A stretch of DNA of 64,000 bases from Larimichthys crocea. Lineage: Eukaryota; Chordata; Actinopteri; Sciaenidae. The notes beneath the pieces are model-generated. The model saw only the letters and a program-made list of their open reading frames with translations. It searched no databases and was not told the DNA's origin. The stretch lies in contig NC_040033.1 in the NCBI RefSeq assembly GCF_000972845.2, forward strand, positions 1,478,344-1,542,343. Reading direction: 5' to 3'. The translations under genes were made by a program, and so were the position numbers. Below, piece after piece: positions 14,110 through 25,428 of the stretch; positions within the stretch are counted from its first letter, which is position 1; each line of letters begins with the position of its first letter.

Positions 14110-14389
14110 TTAAAAGATCAGCGTGTAGGATTTAGTGGCGTTGAATGTAGTTGTGGATTGCAACGTCCCTCCCATGTTCTCCCATCAAAGCATGAAGACT
14201 CTGGTGTTTTGCTTTGAAGAGTCCCCGCTGTGTCTTTGGATATAAAGGCTCATTCGAAGGCCACAAAAACATAGCTATTCTTTTTTTTCTAGGTGATTAT
14301 ACATGATTGAAAACATAGTTATGCATGTATTTCATTTCTGACATATTCTGCAAATAGAGCCCTCTAAGCTTCAGGCACTGGACCTTTAA
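14110..14389. mobile_element. TTAA-flanked MITE, 280 bp
   Basis: Both ends carry the target TTAA (14110-14113 and 14386-14389). The left terminus reads TTAAAAGATCAGCGTGTAGG and the reverse complement of the right reads TTAAAGGTCCAGTGCCTGAA, an imperfect terminal inverted repeat. A TTAA target is typical of piggyBac and Kolobok-type elements. The interior has no open frame, so the element is non-autonomous. Similar elements with a TGGACCTTTAA end are abundant in percomorph fish. Confidence 0.75.
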
Positions 14390-16292
14390 GTACCCCAACG
14401 CAATCTTTTCAATATTAAACATCTTTACGCTCGAAAGGAGGAGTTTGCTGCTTCCATTCGATTCTCTCGCCGAATCTTAAGAAAGCAATTGTTGTAGCAC
14501 CTTACATGTGTGTGTGTGTAAATTCAACGCCACCGGAGCATAGAACAAAAATAGGAACAGATAATGCAATATTAACGAGTACATAGAACAATATAGAGGG
14601 CAAAACACACGTCTGGGCCAGATGTTAACATATGAAAATAGAGTAAATTTGTCAGAGGAATAATTCAGCAGATGGAGGAAATACCATTACCAAGGGAGTC
14701 CTACACGCAGCTCTAGTGGATAGGCGATGTGCTGTGAATTATTATCATAACAAATATGCCTTTCCACCCACAGAGACTGGAGTTATTTTGCCCCCTCTCA
14801 TCTTCCGCTCACACATAGACAAACACTTCTCTGTAGCTGTGATATGGGGTTAAGTGCTTCATGTGCTCCGCGGTCGCGCCATGTACCAAATTATTTATTT
14901 ATTTATTTATTTATTTTTTTTTTCCAGAAGTAGATGTGGCAGGAGTTCATTATAAATAATACAAATTCGAAATTCGTGAAACATGAAATTGCAGCTTTTT
15001 AGATGTTGCGACTCGTGCGGTTAATATGTGGTTGCAGACGCTTTAATTAGCGGCGCGGTTAACTGTTTGTGAAAGAAATTCTAACGGAGAGATTGTTAAT
15101 CCAGTGTTTTATTTAATTAAGAACCTGAACTGATAATATGTCATTATTAAGAGACTCGAGCACGGGCGGCATGTGAACACGCACCAGGCTTTCATGGTGA
15201 ATAGGGTAAATTAACAAAGTCTTACAAATCGCGTGACGCTCTTGACACATTAACATTGGTGCACGGTTTAGAGTTGAATGCATGTAAAAGTGTAAAAGCC
15301 GGTGGATGCATTTTAGTTCCATTTAACCCCTTTTGTGATCATGCTGCATACAAATCCAACATGCAAATTCAAGCTATTAATAACAGCCTCTTCTCTTCTA
15401 TTGTAAAGCAGATGTCCCCTTATGGGAGTGGTCTCTTCCAGGATTACTACTGTTTGCTTTCATCCCCGGGGTGTTAAGTGATTCAATGGTTGGGTGAGCA
15501 TAAAATAATTGTAAATACCACGGCCACCTTGGACTGACTACAACGCTATTCTTATGGGAGTTTGAAGTGGCACTTCAGTGACAGCTTATTCCCTCTCTTT
15601 ACACCAAATGGTGAAATCTATCATAGGGAAGCGGTGTCACCTTCAATGCTATCGAGAGTTACCCTTATTTTTGTCGCCTGTCTTGTTTCCGGGGCCCAGA
15701 TATGAGTCTTTTTGTCTGTTTTTTTTTTTTTTGTCTTTTCTTTTTATAAAGTCTCTTGTAGTGATGCATGATGCAACGCATGAATATTACATTCGGCAGA
15801 AAGTCACAGGATTAGCAATGTGACAGCCTGTGACAGTTGAGCTGTGAACTTGCCAGAACAGAGCAAGACAGTTAACGATAATTAATATTTAAATAATCTT
15901 GAATGCAGTTTTGAAGCCGCCGAGGTGAAGCTTTTAAAAAGTGGCACACGTGCAGACAGTGAGTGCAACATGCAGTAAGTCAGATCAATGCATCACCACG
16001 AAGAGCTGGAATATGCAAATAACTATAAAGTGCCTTTGATGTCCTCATCAGAATAACTAAGACATCATTAACATGCTGCAGAATTACACATTTCTAAGGT
16101 TTTAGAACAAAAATGGCCAAATATTGACGCACACATCAGTGCAATGACTTCATTGATTTTTCATTTATACAGCACCAAATTGTAACAGAAGTTAACTTAC
16201 GATTCTTTTCATATAGAACAAGTTTAGACTCGTTTTAATTCAGAAGATCTGTCACCTGTTTCCTGAATTTATGGTGCATGGGATTTTGTCCC
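14390..16292. other. Non-coding stretch
   Basis: Holds an (ATTT)n run at 14890-14923 and a poly-T run near 15720. No exon or mobile element recognised. Confidence 0.5.
14890..14923. repeat. (ATTT)n microsatellite
   Basis: Six tetranucleotide units run into a poly-T tract. Confidence 0.9.
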
Positions 16293-16385
16293 GGGCGGCA
16301 CATTGGTGCAGTGGTTAGCACCGCCGCCTGTCCAGAAGGTTCCAGGTTCGAACCTCAGCTGGAGTCTTTCTGTGTGGGGTTGGTT
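16293..16385 (+). mobile_element. tRNA-derived SINE-like head
   Basis: Reads GGGCGGCACATTGGTGCAGT, then GGTTAGCACCGCCGCC, then GGTTCCAGGTTCGAACCTCA. The TGGTGCAGTGG and GGTTCGAACC blocks match A-box-like and B-box-like internal promoter motifs. I recognise this as the 5' part of a very common teleost repeat. The usual body and 3' tail are absent here, but tail-like pieces lie at 20139-20230 and, reversed, at 25331-25428. Confidence 0.75.
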
Positions 16386-16474
16386 TTAGTGAAACTGGAT
16401 CATATTTTATGGTGGAAATGTTTTCTGGTTGTCCCATCTGATGTCCTCCGGTTGCTCCGCCTCAACTCTCTGTG

Positions 16475-16780
16475 ATTTACAGAGTTTCCTGATGGAAAGT
16501 GAAGTAAACTGTAGCTGCTGTTAGATGATATTAGCTCAGTTTGTTAGCAGGCCTGTCTGGACTGTGAGCTCAGACCACCTGGGGGGGCAGCAGCCGTCAT
16601 CCCCATCATTAATTTTACATTTCTGAAGAACACAGAGGGACATGCACGAGCGGAATAAATCAGTCAGCAGCACTTCTCTTACTTTTCCCAGTGAAGAGCC
16701 CAACAAGAAGGATCAGTCGATGAAGAGCGAGCGGGGGAATTCGACAAAGTTGTAAGCTGACGGCAGCTCGCGGGGCCCTT
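16475..16780. repeat. Possible interspersed repeat piece
   Basis: Contains ATATTAGCTCAGTTTGTTAG followed by CAGGCCTGTCTGGACTGTGA and, further on, AAGGATCAGTCGATGAAG. These resemble blocks of a dispersed teleost repeat directly after the SINE-like head. Boundaries are not visible and the family is not assigned. Confidence 0.3.
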
Positions 16781-16799
16781 TGCTGTCGACGTTGTGCTT

Positions 16800-19700
16800 C
16801 ATGTGTGAGAAGCAGTAATCTGCCTAAGTACATTTTTGAGAAGCGCTGTATTTTATGTCTGCATATGCCAGCAGGCCATCACAGTAGGAGTTGGCATAAT
16901 ATGTTTTTTCCACTACATGAGAAACTTGATGTCTGCAATTAGGTGGAAAAAAAAAATATGAGCGTGGATCAACATTGGCCAGAATAAGTTGGAAAATAGT
17001 GTCATATTGGATATCGGCAAAAATCCAATCATGCACCTTTTTTTGGGGTGTTTTTTGTACAATCCGGCTCACCTGGGACAGACCTCACCACTTTGACAGC
17101 ATCTTGTCAAAATATTGTCGAGTCTGTTATGCAGACAGGTGTGAAAGTACATCAAACATTAATGATTACTTAGTGGTGTGACCCACAAAAGAGCCAAATA
17201 CCTCCGCCGGTTCTATAAATCGAGTTTGTTCTTGAGCACAGTGTGATGCATCCGTCCGCTCACTTTCAATAACTGACAAGTGGCATTAAATTTTGAGCAC
17301 CTTCCCGGCCTTCCAGTCATGTTTGTATCAGCTATGAAACTTTAATCAAAAAGAATAACAATGTTTTTGAGAGATGAGATGCAGGGCAGCATCCGAGCTG
17401 CATGTTCATGATCTCATTCATCTAAAACAAGCAACGGGGAGAGATTAACGCCACAATTACACATCCTGGAGTGAAGTTGGCTTTTTGTATCACAGGAATG
17501 TTGCAGCAGACTCACATTTCCTGTAGAAAAATGCTACACTTTGGCAGCATTTACTTAAAACCCATCACACTCAATTCTAACTTGCTGCCTACAGCCAAAA
17601 CTGTTTCTTTTTTATCTCCATCTCATATCCCAACTGGGATGTAGTAGGACGGAGGTCGTTTTATTTGGATAACTCACATTTTATGTAACAAAATACATCT
17701 GCTTTTATTTTTTCAGCACATACCTATTTGTGTCCCGATTAATTCCTCCCCAAAGTCCAAACAGTCATTCATCTCCTCGCCGTGCGTCACTGTCATCCGT
17801 ACCGACTCTATCTCCGTCATCTGCTGGAGTCTAAATAATGAGAGTTTGTCTCAGGTGAACAATGTGACATTTACTTAGTGTCACAGTGAAACAGGAAAAA
17901 AGAAAAAAATCAGATGTTGATTGGAGTGTCCAAATACAAGTCAAGACTTATAGGTCACATGTCACAGGATCCAATTTTGCACAGCATGTCCACGTGGTCC
18001 CAACAGGAATTTAAAAAAAAAAAAATAAATGTCTTGCTCTTACAAAACATTTTGTATGTCACATGCGGGTAAAATCAGAGATTAGACTGAAAACATGCAC
18101 AGTGTGAACAGAACCACATGTTTCATGACTGAACCCTGTCACCAGGATCTGGACTGGACTCAAGCGCATCCTCGGTTCATGTTTAATCCTGGACTCCCCC
18201 AGCCAACTGATGATGTTCTCATAGCAGGGTTTTGCATGGCACTGACCACGGCAACGTCAGTTTTGAACGATGAATGTGTCGACCTGAAACATCTCGCAGC
18301 ATCAGCCTTCTTTCCATCTTGATTTCATTTTATTATTTCCCGCTCGACCTCTGACATTACACGGGTGGACAGATCCACTCGACGGGGGGGAGGGTTGGCT
18401 GCACCTGCTCACCAGTATAGATAGCCCATTGGGACTGTGCAACCCTCAGTCAGGTGGGATGTTTCAGCGTCAAGTGAACCGTGGCCTGCAGGTCATTTTT
18501 TCCCCCACCACATTGCTGGTGGTGTTGCCCAGTAGGTGGGCCGGACCATCTGGTCCAGCATTGGTCAGTATCGCTGCTATAAAAACAGAAGACAGAACAT
18601 CATGGACAGCTTATAAAAGGATGCGTCCTGTGTGACTTCTGTATTCCATTGTGTTTTCACACGTGTTGTTGAACTGGTAAACATCTTTTCTTCTGTGTTT
18701 TTTGTCTGTTTACTTGAGTTTTCTGAAGTTGCAGCAGTTGTTGAGCTTTCAAGGCCAAGGTACGATCACCTTGAAACTTGATGACACAAAAGCGCCGGAC
18801 TGGACTACTCAATAAAACATGTCTGAATAGTTTTTTTCCTCTTGAATTAAAGGAGGAAACTTCACTCTGAGTTATTTTTCTGATAAAAATCCCTTTGTTC
18901 TATCACAGAACTATTATATAGCGGACAAATGCATGGACAATAATCAACAAGCTGACCATGCCAGTTAAAAATTGATGAAAGAAGAAAGCATAAGGAGTAA
19001 AAAGAAAGAAAAACACAGCAGCCATCATAATTAAGGGAGCCTTTTCCTTTTGCCACAAGCTCAAACATGCAAGGCTTTTAAGCAAAACCAAGAAATATTA
19101 CATCTTTCACCTGAGCTTCATGTATTTCACTTTCAAGTGTTACGTCATAAAACGCCTTATGATCCGGCCCAGTTTTTTTTTTACAGTCCTTTCATCTTTG
19201 TGTGACAGGGGTCATAGCTTCGGGTTTTTGAGCAAAGCACTTTGTACTTTGTGATGGGAAATTAACTAAGAAGAAACCAAAAAAGGCAGCTGGCCATTTG
19301 TCATTAGGGCACACAGACGTTTCCAATGATTTGCCTGAGGATTCCTCTTTGAATCTCTTTTAAGATCGAGAATTAAAGGCGGCTAATAGCACGAGAGACG
19401 CAAGGGGAAGAATTCATTTCTAAGGCCTGCAGAGACTCAGGGTTCACTTCCCCGCCAGTGGTATTCCTGACTTGTTTGGGTGTTTCAGTAAAAGTGGTTG
19501 GTTATAGTGTTTGTGAGTTGGGGGGAGATCATGTCCTTGTCCCCGTGACTCCAACCAGTTGGGTAGGGAGCCTGCAGGGGGCTGGGAGCACTGGGAGCTG
19601 AAAAGAAGAAATTGAGGCCACATTAGAGGAAAAACAGGGGGAAACTATTAAAAAAAGAAAATATATTCAGCTCCTGAGTGCTCCATGTGTACAGTCCTGT

Positions 19701-20138
19701 AGTACAGTATTCAATGTAAATGTGCTCAGTTAGGAATGTGGTTTCAGCACGTTATGGCTTTTTCCAGAAAACTTCACATGCTTTTGAAAAGTGACCTTAT
19801 TTTGTCCGTCGTGCGGCAAACACCGCCCAACTAAACTCCCGTTTGCAGGATCACTGAAATAGTGTCTTGACCTTCAGCTCGTGACCTTTGTCTTTACCTG
19901 CCACCATTTCCTCACAAGTGCCCAATCGGTACTATGCATGAGATGAGAAGGAAGCGAGATGGTTCACTCGTTAGCCACCTCCATGTAAAGAAGAAACTAT
20001 CTGTTTCATTGATCGAACTTTAAACTGGCAAAATCAGTTGGAAAGTCGATGCTGTTGAACTCCTGCATAGGATGTCCAGTGTATTTTATGTCATGTCAGT
20101 TTTGCTCATTTCAAATAAAGCTGTTTTATGGTTGACTT
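16800..20138. other. Non-coding stretch, nothing recognised
   Basis: A 75-codon frame at 18095 and a 68-codon frame at 18429 have no domain, signal peptide or splice context, and I do not call them. A poly-A tract lies near 18010. Confidence 0.5.
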
Positions 20139-20230
20139 GTCGAGGGTGAATCCCACCTCTTACCCCCAATGTCAGCTCTGGTCTCCTGCAGCCCTGAAAA
20201 GGATAAGCAGTTATGGAAGATGGATGGATG
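20139..20230 (+). mobile_element. 3' tail fragment of the common SINE-like repeat
   Basis: Shows GTCGAGGGTGAATCCCACCT, CCCAATGTCAGCTCTGG, GCAGCCCTGAAAAGGATAAG and a terminal TGGATGGATG run. These correspond to the tail of the repeat whose head is at 16293. Confidence 0.7.
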
Positions 20231-21269
20231 TTTTATAAAGGGCTGGAGAAAATGTTAGGATTTGTATTCCAGTAAACTCATGTGAACTCATAGCTCTACA
20301 AATCCATCTGTTCTTATTTCCCTGAGACCACAGATCACTTTTTGCACTACAAATTAACTTCATAATGTGTTATTTCATGGGTTCCTGAACTCTTGTTTAG
20401 TAAATGAAACGGGGCGTTGTTGGAAAGAAAAATGGGTACACATAACAGCGTGCCCAAATGTCAGAAAACAAGTAAGAAACCCTCCCAGGCATGGCCTTTT
20501 CTATTGAGGTCATGTTGAACTTAACTAAAGCTGTGAACACACTTAAAGTTAAACACTCCGAGTTAAAACTTTGACCCGGTGCTGGTGCTGCAGAGTAAGA
20601 GGTGCAGGTCTGGCACTGGAAGTCGATGTGGGAGCATTGTGCAGACAGTGACAGCTTGTAGTCCTTTTGTGTCAGCAGGGATTTTGTGTAGGCTTAGTCC
20701 TCTGAACATCATAAAAAGAAGAATCTTATTGTTCTTTCTCAAACAGATTGAAAACAACAAAAAAAAGAATCTCTGCTTTCTGACCAAGTAAATATTCAGA
20801 GCTGCCTTCCCTTCCTCCTACGGTCTTCTCTTAAATGTGATGCAGGCAGAGATTTGGCAGTCTGAAAAGGGCATTACTTAAAAGTCTGCTGCAGACAAGT
20901 TGTGCATGTAAGGAACTATTAACATAAAGCTGAGCCTCTATGTTAATGCACGTGACTTTTGGCACAATATCAATATTGTTAACAACATTAGAGGTCCGAC
21001 TTTGCATATGTCGGGTTAGTTTCGTTGCTGTCTTTACACTTCGTCTCAGGTAAAGCATTGCTGCTGTTATGGTTACTGGATTAAGTGCTGAATTCCCGCT
21101 AGGATCAGCCACATTAATGATGAATTAATTTAATGTGCTGCAATTAGCTTTGTATAAATGCATTCGCTGAATGTGTGTTGTTCTGGAGGGAACCAGTGGT
21201 GTATTAATCTGCCATTACCTATTCAAAATCTGGGATGACGACGAGGCAGGAGATTCATATATGCATATA
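20231..21269. other. Non-coding stretch, nothing recognised
   Basis: No supportable exon, RNA gene or repeat family seen. Confidence 0.5.
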
Positions 21270-21476
21270 TGACAAAACACTTTATATGTGTATACTTTTA
21301 TTATGAAAATAACATGAATATATTTGGTTTTGGTTTGTTGGATGTCAATGAAAATAACATGAATATATTTGGTTTTGGTTTGTTGGATGTCATCTTGGAC
21401 ATTGTGATGGGCACTTTGAAACATGTTTTTGTCATTTCATGGACCAAACCATTAATCAATTAATCGTGAAAGCAAT
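21270..21476. mobile_element. hAT-type MITE fragment with internal duplication
   Basis: Contains GACAAAACACTTTATATG, TTGTGATGGGCACTTTGAAA, CATTTCATGGACCAAACCAT and TAATCAATTAATCGTGAAAG in order, matching the inner blocks of the same miniature hAT family as 9857-10085, in opposite relative layout. A 45-bp perfect tandem duplication (21304-21393) interrupts it. The termini are not intact. Confidence 0.6.
21304..21393. repeat. 45-bp unit, two perfect tandem copies
   Basis: The unit starts TGAAAATAACATGAATATAT and repeats at 21349 without mismatch over about 44-45 bases. Being 15 codons long, it keeps a frame open across both copies, which explains the apparent small ORF there. Confidence 0.9.
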
Positions 21477-22744
21477 GCTCAAATTAAGCAACAATGAAAA
21501 TGACTGTGCATTGGAAGCTTTACAGTAAATGCAGCAATATGGTTATGAGATCTGCTCCAAACTACAAAAAAACAATTAGCAGTGAAATCTGCATTTTAAA
21601 ACAGGTGGTTAATGAGAGAGAACGCATTTGTTTAAATGGTTTGCCGGCTGGCAAAAAGCAGCTTGGCTATACAATACTTCAAACTTCCGTTAATCCACGC
21701 TGATCGTTTGACAGCATGTGAACCGCGCTGTTCGGTCCTCATTCGTGTAATCATGTAAGTAAATGTTTGCGTTCTCGTGTTTGAAGTAAAATGTCCACAC
21801 GGATATGCGTCAACTCAAGAATGAAGTATTTCTGCTCTGCACATGGTTCACATGCTACAGCTTTACCACAGCTTTTTCCTACAATGGGACAAAGACAGGC
21901 TGAGTATACAGCAATGTGCTGCATGGAGAAAATAATCAAAGCAATGCATCAGATAAGCACTGTGTACAAATGCAATGTACCAGAAGAGAAGAGGGGTGGA
22001 CATGGGTTGAGCATGACTGCCATCCACGGCTAAATCCCATTCCCTATAGACGTGGGGTGTGTTAACCAAAACAAACCTGAATACCTCATGTTCTTTGGCT
22101 CTCATTGTAATTGGAACAGATCAATTGCGCCTTTATTACACGAATGAGATGGATAACCTTGTTCTCCTTCCCTGCCATTTTAATGGGCCACTCACAGTCC
22201 CTGCTCCTTGCCTCTCTCTAATCCCTGCGGAGCCTATACACTTTTAATCCCCCCTGCAGGACCAGTAACACAATATGGGCTCATCATCCGTCCAACCATA
22301 GTACCTCCCGAACACTGTAAAAAATAAGGGTTCATCGGAGAGCCTTGAGGGTGCTTTAAAGATCAAAGATGCTTATAAGAAGCTTGGTTTTCTTCAAAGC
22401 TTTCGAGATTCCAATTCTGATGCTTCGAAAATCAGAGATTTGCATTTGCACACTGCAGAGCTTGTGCGAATGTATTTTTAAGGGATTGTTCTTGTCTAGT
22501 GGAACATTTTAATTATTTTCAAGACACTAGTTAATATACCATGTTCCTGAAATGAAATGACAATGACATGAGAGTGTTTGTAATGATTTGGCCACACATT
22601 ATTACAGGGGTACATTTCTCTTGAGACGTTCTAACTGTGTTTTAATTTTGGAGCCTGGACAATTGATTTACATGTTTAATTACCATGTTCTTAAAAGTCC
22701 AGCTCCAATAATTCTTGACATCATCACGTCAATAAATGTTTGTT
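21477..22744. other. Non-coding stretch, nothing recognised
   Basis: The open frames near 21791-22105 overlap on both strands and show no family features. Confidence 0.5.
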
Positions 22745-22935
22745 TTAGGGCTGCAACTGATTATTATTTCCATGTTTATGTATTGATTAAATGACAAAAT
22801 GCCAAAAAATTGGGAGACATGTCCATCACCAAAATCAAATACTCACTTTTACAGGGATCTAAAAACACTGCAAATGTCGCTCCGAACGAGTAAAGAAGAG
22901 GATCAGTCGATGACTTTTCTATCAAATTAATTCTG
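22745..22935. mobile_element. Degraded hAT-type MITE fragment
   Basis: Begins TTAGGGCTGCAACTGATTAT, close to the terminus of the common GGGCTGCAAC miniature hAT, and continues into GACAAAATGCCAAAAAAT and GTCCATCACC blocks. The remainder is too eroded to delimit. Confidence 0.5.
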
Positions 22936-23552
22936 GTTCTCGAATAATTTTTGTTCAGGGTTCAACAACAATCAAAAATAACTTCATCAGGAACAAACCT
23001 GCCTCCCATGTGTTTGTAGAAACCAACGACCAATTGTTTCACCTCTAGCACAGTTTCCAACAACTTTTTTTAAAAGTTTGAAATAAATGTAGGTACTGTA
23101 GTCAACGTGAGCATTGATAACCATTGTTGCTTGGTTACACATGGTTACGCATGAGCCTTGAGGTCATAGAGAGTGACAGCACCAAATCATATCAGAGAAT
23201 ATTCTCGCTGTTTGGATTTCTGGAGGAGTGCAGGTCCAGGCCAGAGTCGAAGAAACTGAATTCTGGCCTCCTGGACATCGGCATGAACAACAGTGGCTCT
23301 AGACTAGAAAGTGCTGACGGTGAATAGAATAGAGACCGACTCATATGCACACCTGATTGTATGTGAGCATGTCTCTGATTCTCCTTGATCAAGCTTCAAT
23401 AAATATTACAGCAAAAGACATCAGAGGCTCCTGAACGCTTCCTTCCCTCCTGACCTGGTGCCATTGATTTTCAGCGATTTCTCCACAACAACCACCACAG
23501 CTGAAGAAAAGAACAATAGGGCCTTACTTAAGCTCAAACTTTGGTAACAGGA
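22936..23552. other. Non-coding stretch with an isolated AATAAA
   Basis: A 67-codon frame on the plus strand (23124-23327) is followed by AATAAA at 23398-23403. The arrangement could be a last exon or a retroelement end, but no flanking signal confirms either. Not called as a gene. Confidence 0.3.
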
Positions 23553-23558
23553 TATAAG
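23553..23558 (+). promoter_or_regulatory. Possible TATA box
   Basis: TATAAG lies about 110 bp upstream of a consensus 5' splice site (AAG/GTGAGT, GT at 23669-23670). Taken alone the motif is common by chance. It is listed only because it fits the candidate gene model at 23841-24036. Confidence 0.2.
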
Positions 23559-23840
23559 AGAGCATGACAGCAGAGGCAGAGTTTGATTGTGAAGTGATCC
23601 GTAAAGCAAAGAAAAGCAAAACTCCAGAGCAATGACTGTCGGTCATCAAAGGAATACAGTAAAACAAGGTGAGTTTTTCAAACTCTCTGTATGAAACTCA
23701 ACTGGACAAACAATGCCGAACACAGGATGTTCATTGAGCTGTGTTGTTATTGTCACCGTCTGTACGCCTATCTGACTTCTACATGAAAGCCGCCACAAAG
23801 GTTTCCAGGAGGAAGTGTTTCTTCTCCCGAGTTTCCACAG

Positions 23841-24036
23841 CAAGCTTGATGTTGCTGAGCAGAAAATATTCTCGGGGTGCAGCGCTGATGCTGTTTGTTC
23901 TGCTCTGCATGGACTCTATAACATCCTGTGTTCCTGCTGCATCCCTGTGCATTCAGCCGACTGATCAGTGGAGACAGACTGCCAGTGCATACACCCCTGT
24001 ACATTCAAGGAATAAACACAGCAGAGGTTCGGCAAT
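23841..24036 (+). CDS. Candidate first coding exon of a small secreted peptide (unidentified)
   Basis: I do not recognise the product. A pyrimidine-rich tract ending TTTCCACAG (AG at 23839-23840) could be a 3' splice site. The ATG at 23849 follows eight bases later. The predicted N-terminus has a signal-peptide layout: basic MLLSRKYSR, hydrophobic AALMLFVLLCM, then a short polar DSITSC. About 40 further residues include two cysteines (in SITSC and ASLC) and a late basic patch SRNKHSR. A possible donor, AAT/GTAAAG, has GT at 24037, and the frame would otherwise stop at 24040. An upstream exon could run from a TATA-like site (23553) to the AAG/GTGAGT donor (23669). The hydrophobic stretch and splice motifs could be coincidental, and no homologue comes to mind. 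Confidence 0.15.
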
Positions 24037-24169
24037 GTAAAGCCTTTTATCTGATGCACTGCATGTGCTACGATTGGTAGACTTCTTTGCAAACCTGAAA
24101 TTCATTCAGCTCAGAGTTTCACAAACAGTAATTTAGCCTCAAATGACTATATTGTAGCAGGAATACTAG

Positions 24170-24319
24170 AAAGAAAAAAGCGTGAAGAGAGTGACAGGGA
24201 GAGAGAATGACATGCGGGAAAGAGACCCAGGTCGGATTCAAACCCTGGGCGGTCACGGAAAGGACTGAGCCTTTCTACATGGGGCGGACGCTCTACTGAC
24301 TGAGCTAACCGACACCCCG
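24170..24319 (-). mobile_element. tRNA-derived SINE, minus strand
   Basis: Read on the minus strand it begins GGGTGTCGGTTAGCTCAGTC (A box) and has CAGGGTTTGAATCCGACC (B box), followed by a pyrimidine-rich body TCTCTTTCCCGCATGTCATT. The tRNA-like part is too altered for a functional tRNA, and the attached body is typical of percomorph tRNA-SINEs. Confidence 0.8.
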
Positions 24320-25330
24320 AAAAATACTTCTCTTTATTAAATGATGAAATCTAGAAATTAAGAATTAATATCATGTTTTTGTATTTCTATGTTTGAATTA
24401 ATGATCTAGGTCAGTGAACAAAGGGAGAAAAACACAAGGACATGTTTTCAAAGTAAATATATTTATGTCTATTAGATAAAATAATTATGGATATTCTCTT
24501 TAGACATGTTGTGCAGACACTTTCCCCATGCCTGGGAGTCACAGTCTGTTTGTTGACCACACATCCCCAGAACCAAGTCATTGGGATCAGGTCTTTATAA
24601 TCCAATAAGCATCTATCCTCTCCATCAACGTTACTAACTCTGAATTTATGTCAAACTGTAGAGTACAAACAGGCAAAAGATCAATAAATTGCCATGGTTC
24701 AATAAGTGTGTAACCTCGGGCCTTGGTTTAATACCAGCCTCCGTGTCATAAACTCCAATCTTCTGTGCCTTGGATTCTCTCAGCAGACACTCTGTTGTAT
24801 CGCCTTTCACAAACTGTGCTGCACTCACCACCTCCTGATACAACAACGAAAAGCGTTTGCATGAAACCTTTTGCATTTCTACTTTTAATTATATTCTAAT
24901 TTTACTTTTTTTCCCAGCTCCCTTTTAACAGTTTTCAAACATCGGTTTTGGTGTCATAGACAGGGGCTACATTTAAATATAACAACCTGGCAAAGAGAAA
25001 AGTAGGTACCTAAAAGAGAAAGAAAGAGTTTAGTGTAGGTGCAGGTCAAGTCTGTGATGATAAATGAAGAACTGTGTGTGAAAAAACAGGTATACTGCTA
25101 ACAAGCTGTGAAATCCAATTCATTTACACTTTATTTTAGTGCTCACATATGGCCTCTAATTTCTACAGAGTTTCTCAGGAAGACGTGTGATTCTTTTGAT
25201 AGTGTCTTTATAAAAGAACTGCTTGGTTCCAAACCTTGGATTGGAAATCTATTCTCTATTTGATTGGCTGATCTGCTGTGACCTCACTTGATGTTATGCT
25301 AGCTCAACAAACACTGGAAGTGAATCATTG

Positions 25331-25428
25331 GTCATCCATCTGTTTTGGATGCCTGGAGCCTATTCCAGCTGGTATATGGGGCAAGAGATGGGGTATAACC
25401 TGGACCAGTCACCAGTTCATGGGTCATG
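25331..25428 (-). mobile_element. SINE-like repeat tail fragment, minus strand
   Basis: Plus-strand blocks GGTCATCCATCTGTTTTGGA, GCCTGGAGCCTATTCCAGCT and GGGGTATAACCTGGACCAGT are the reversed tail of the repeat seen at 20139-20230, extending further towards its middle. Confidence 0.7.

Noticed and set aside
23150..23460. Last exon or retroelement LTR ending at AATAAA (23398)
   Set aside because: No terminal TG/CA pair, second LTR, primer site or splice acceptor could be shown; one AATAAA is expected often by chance in AT-rich DNA.
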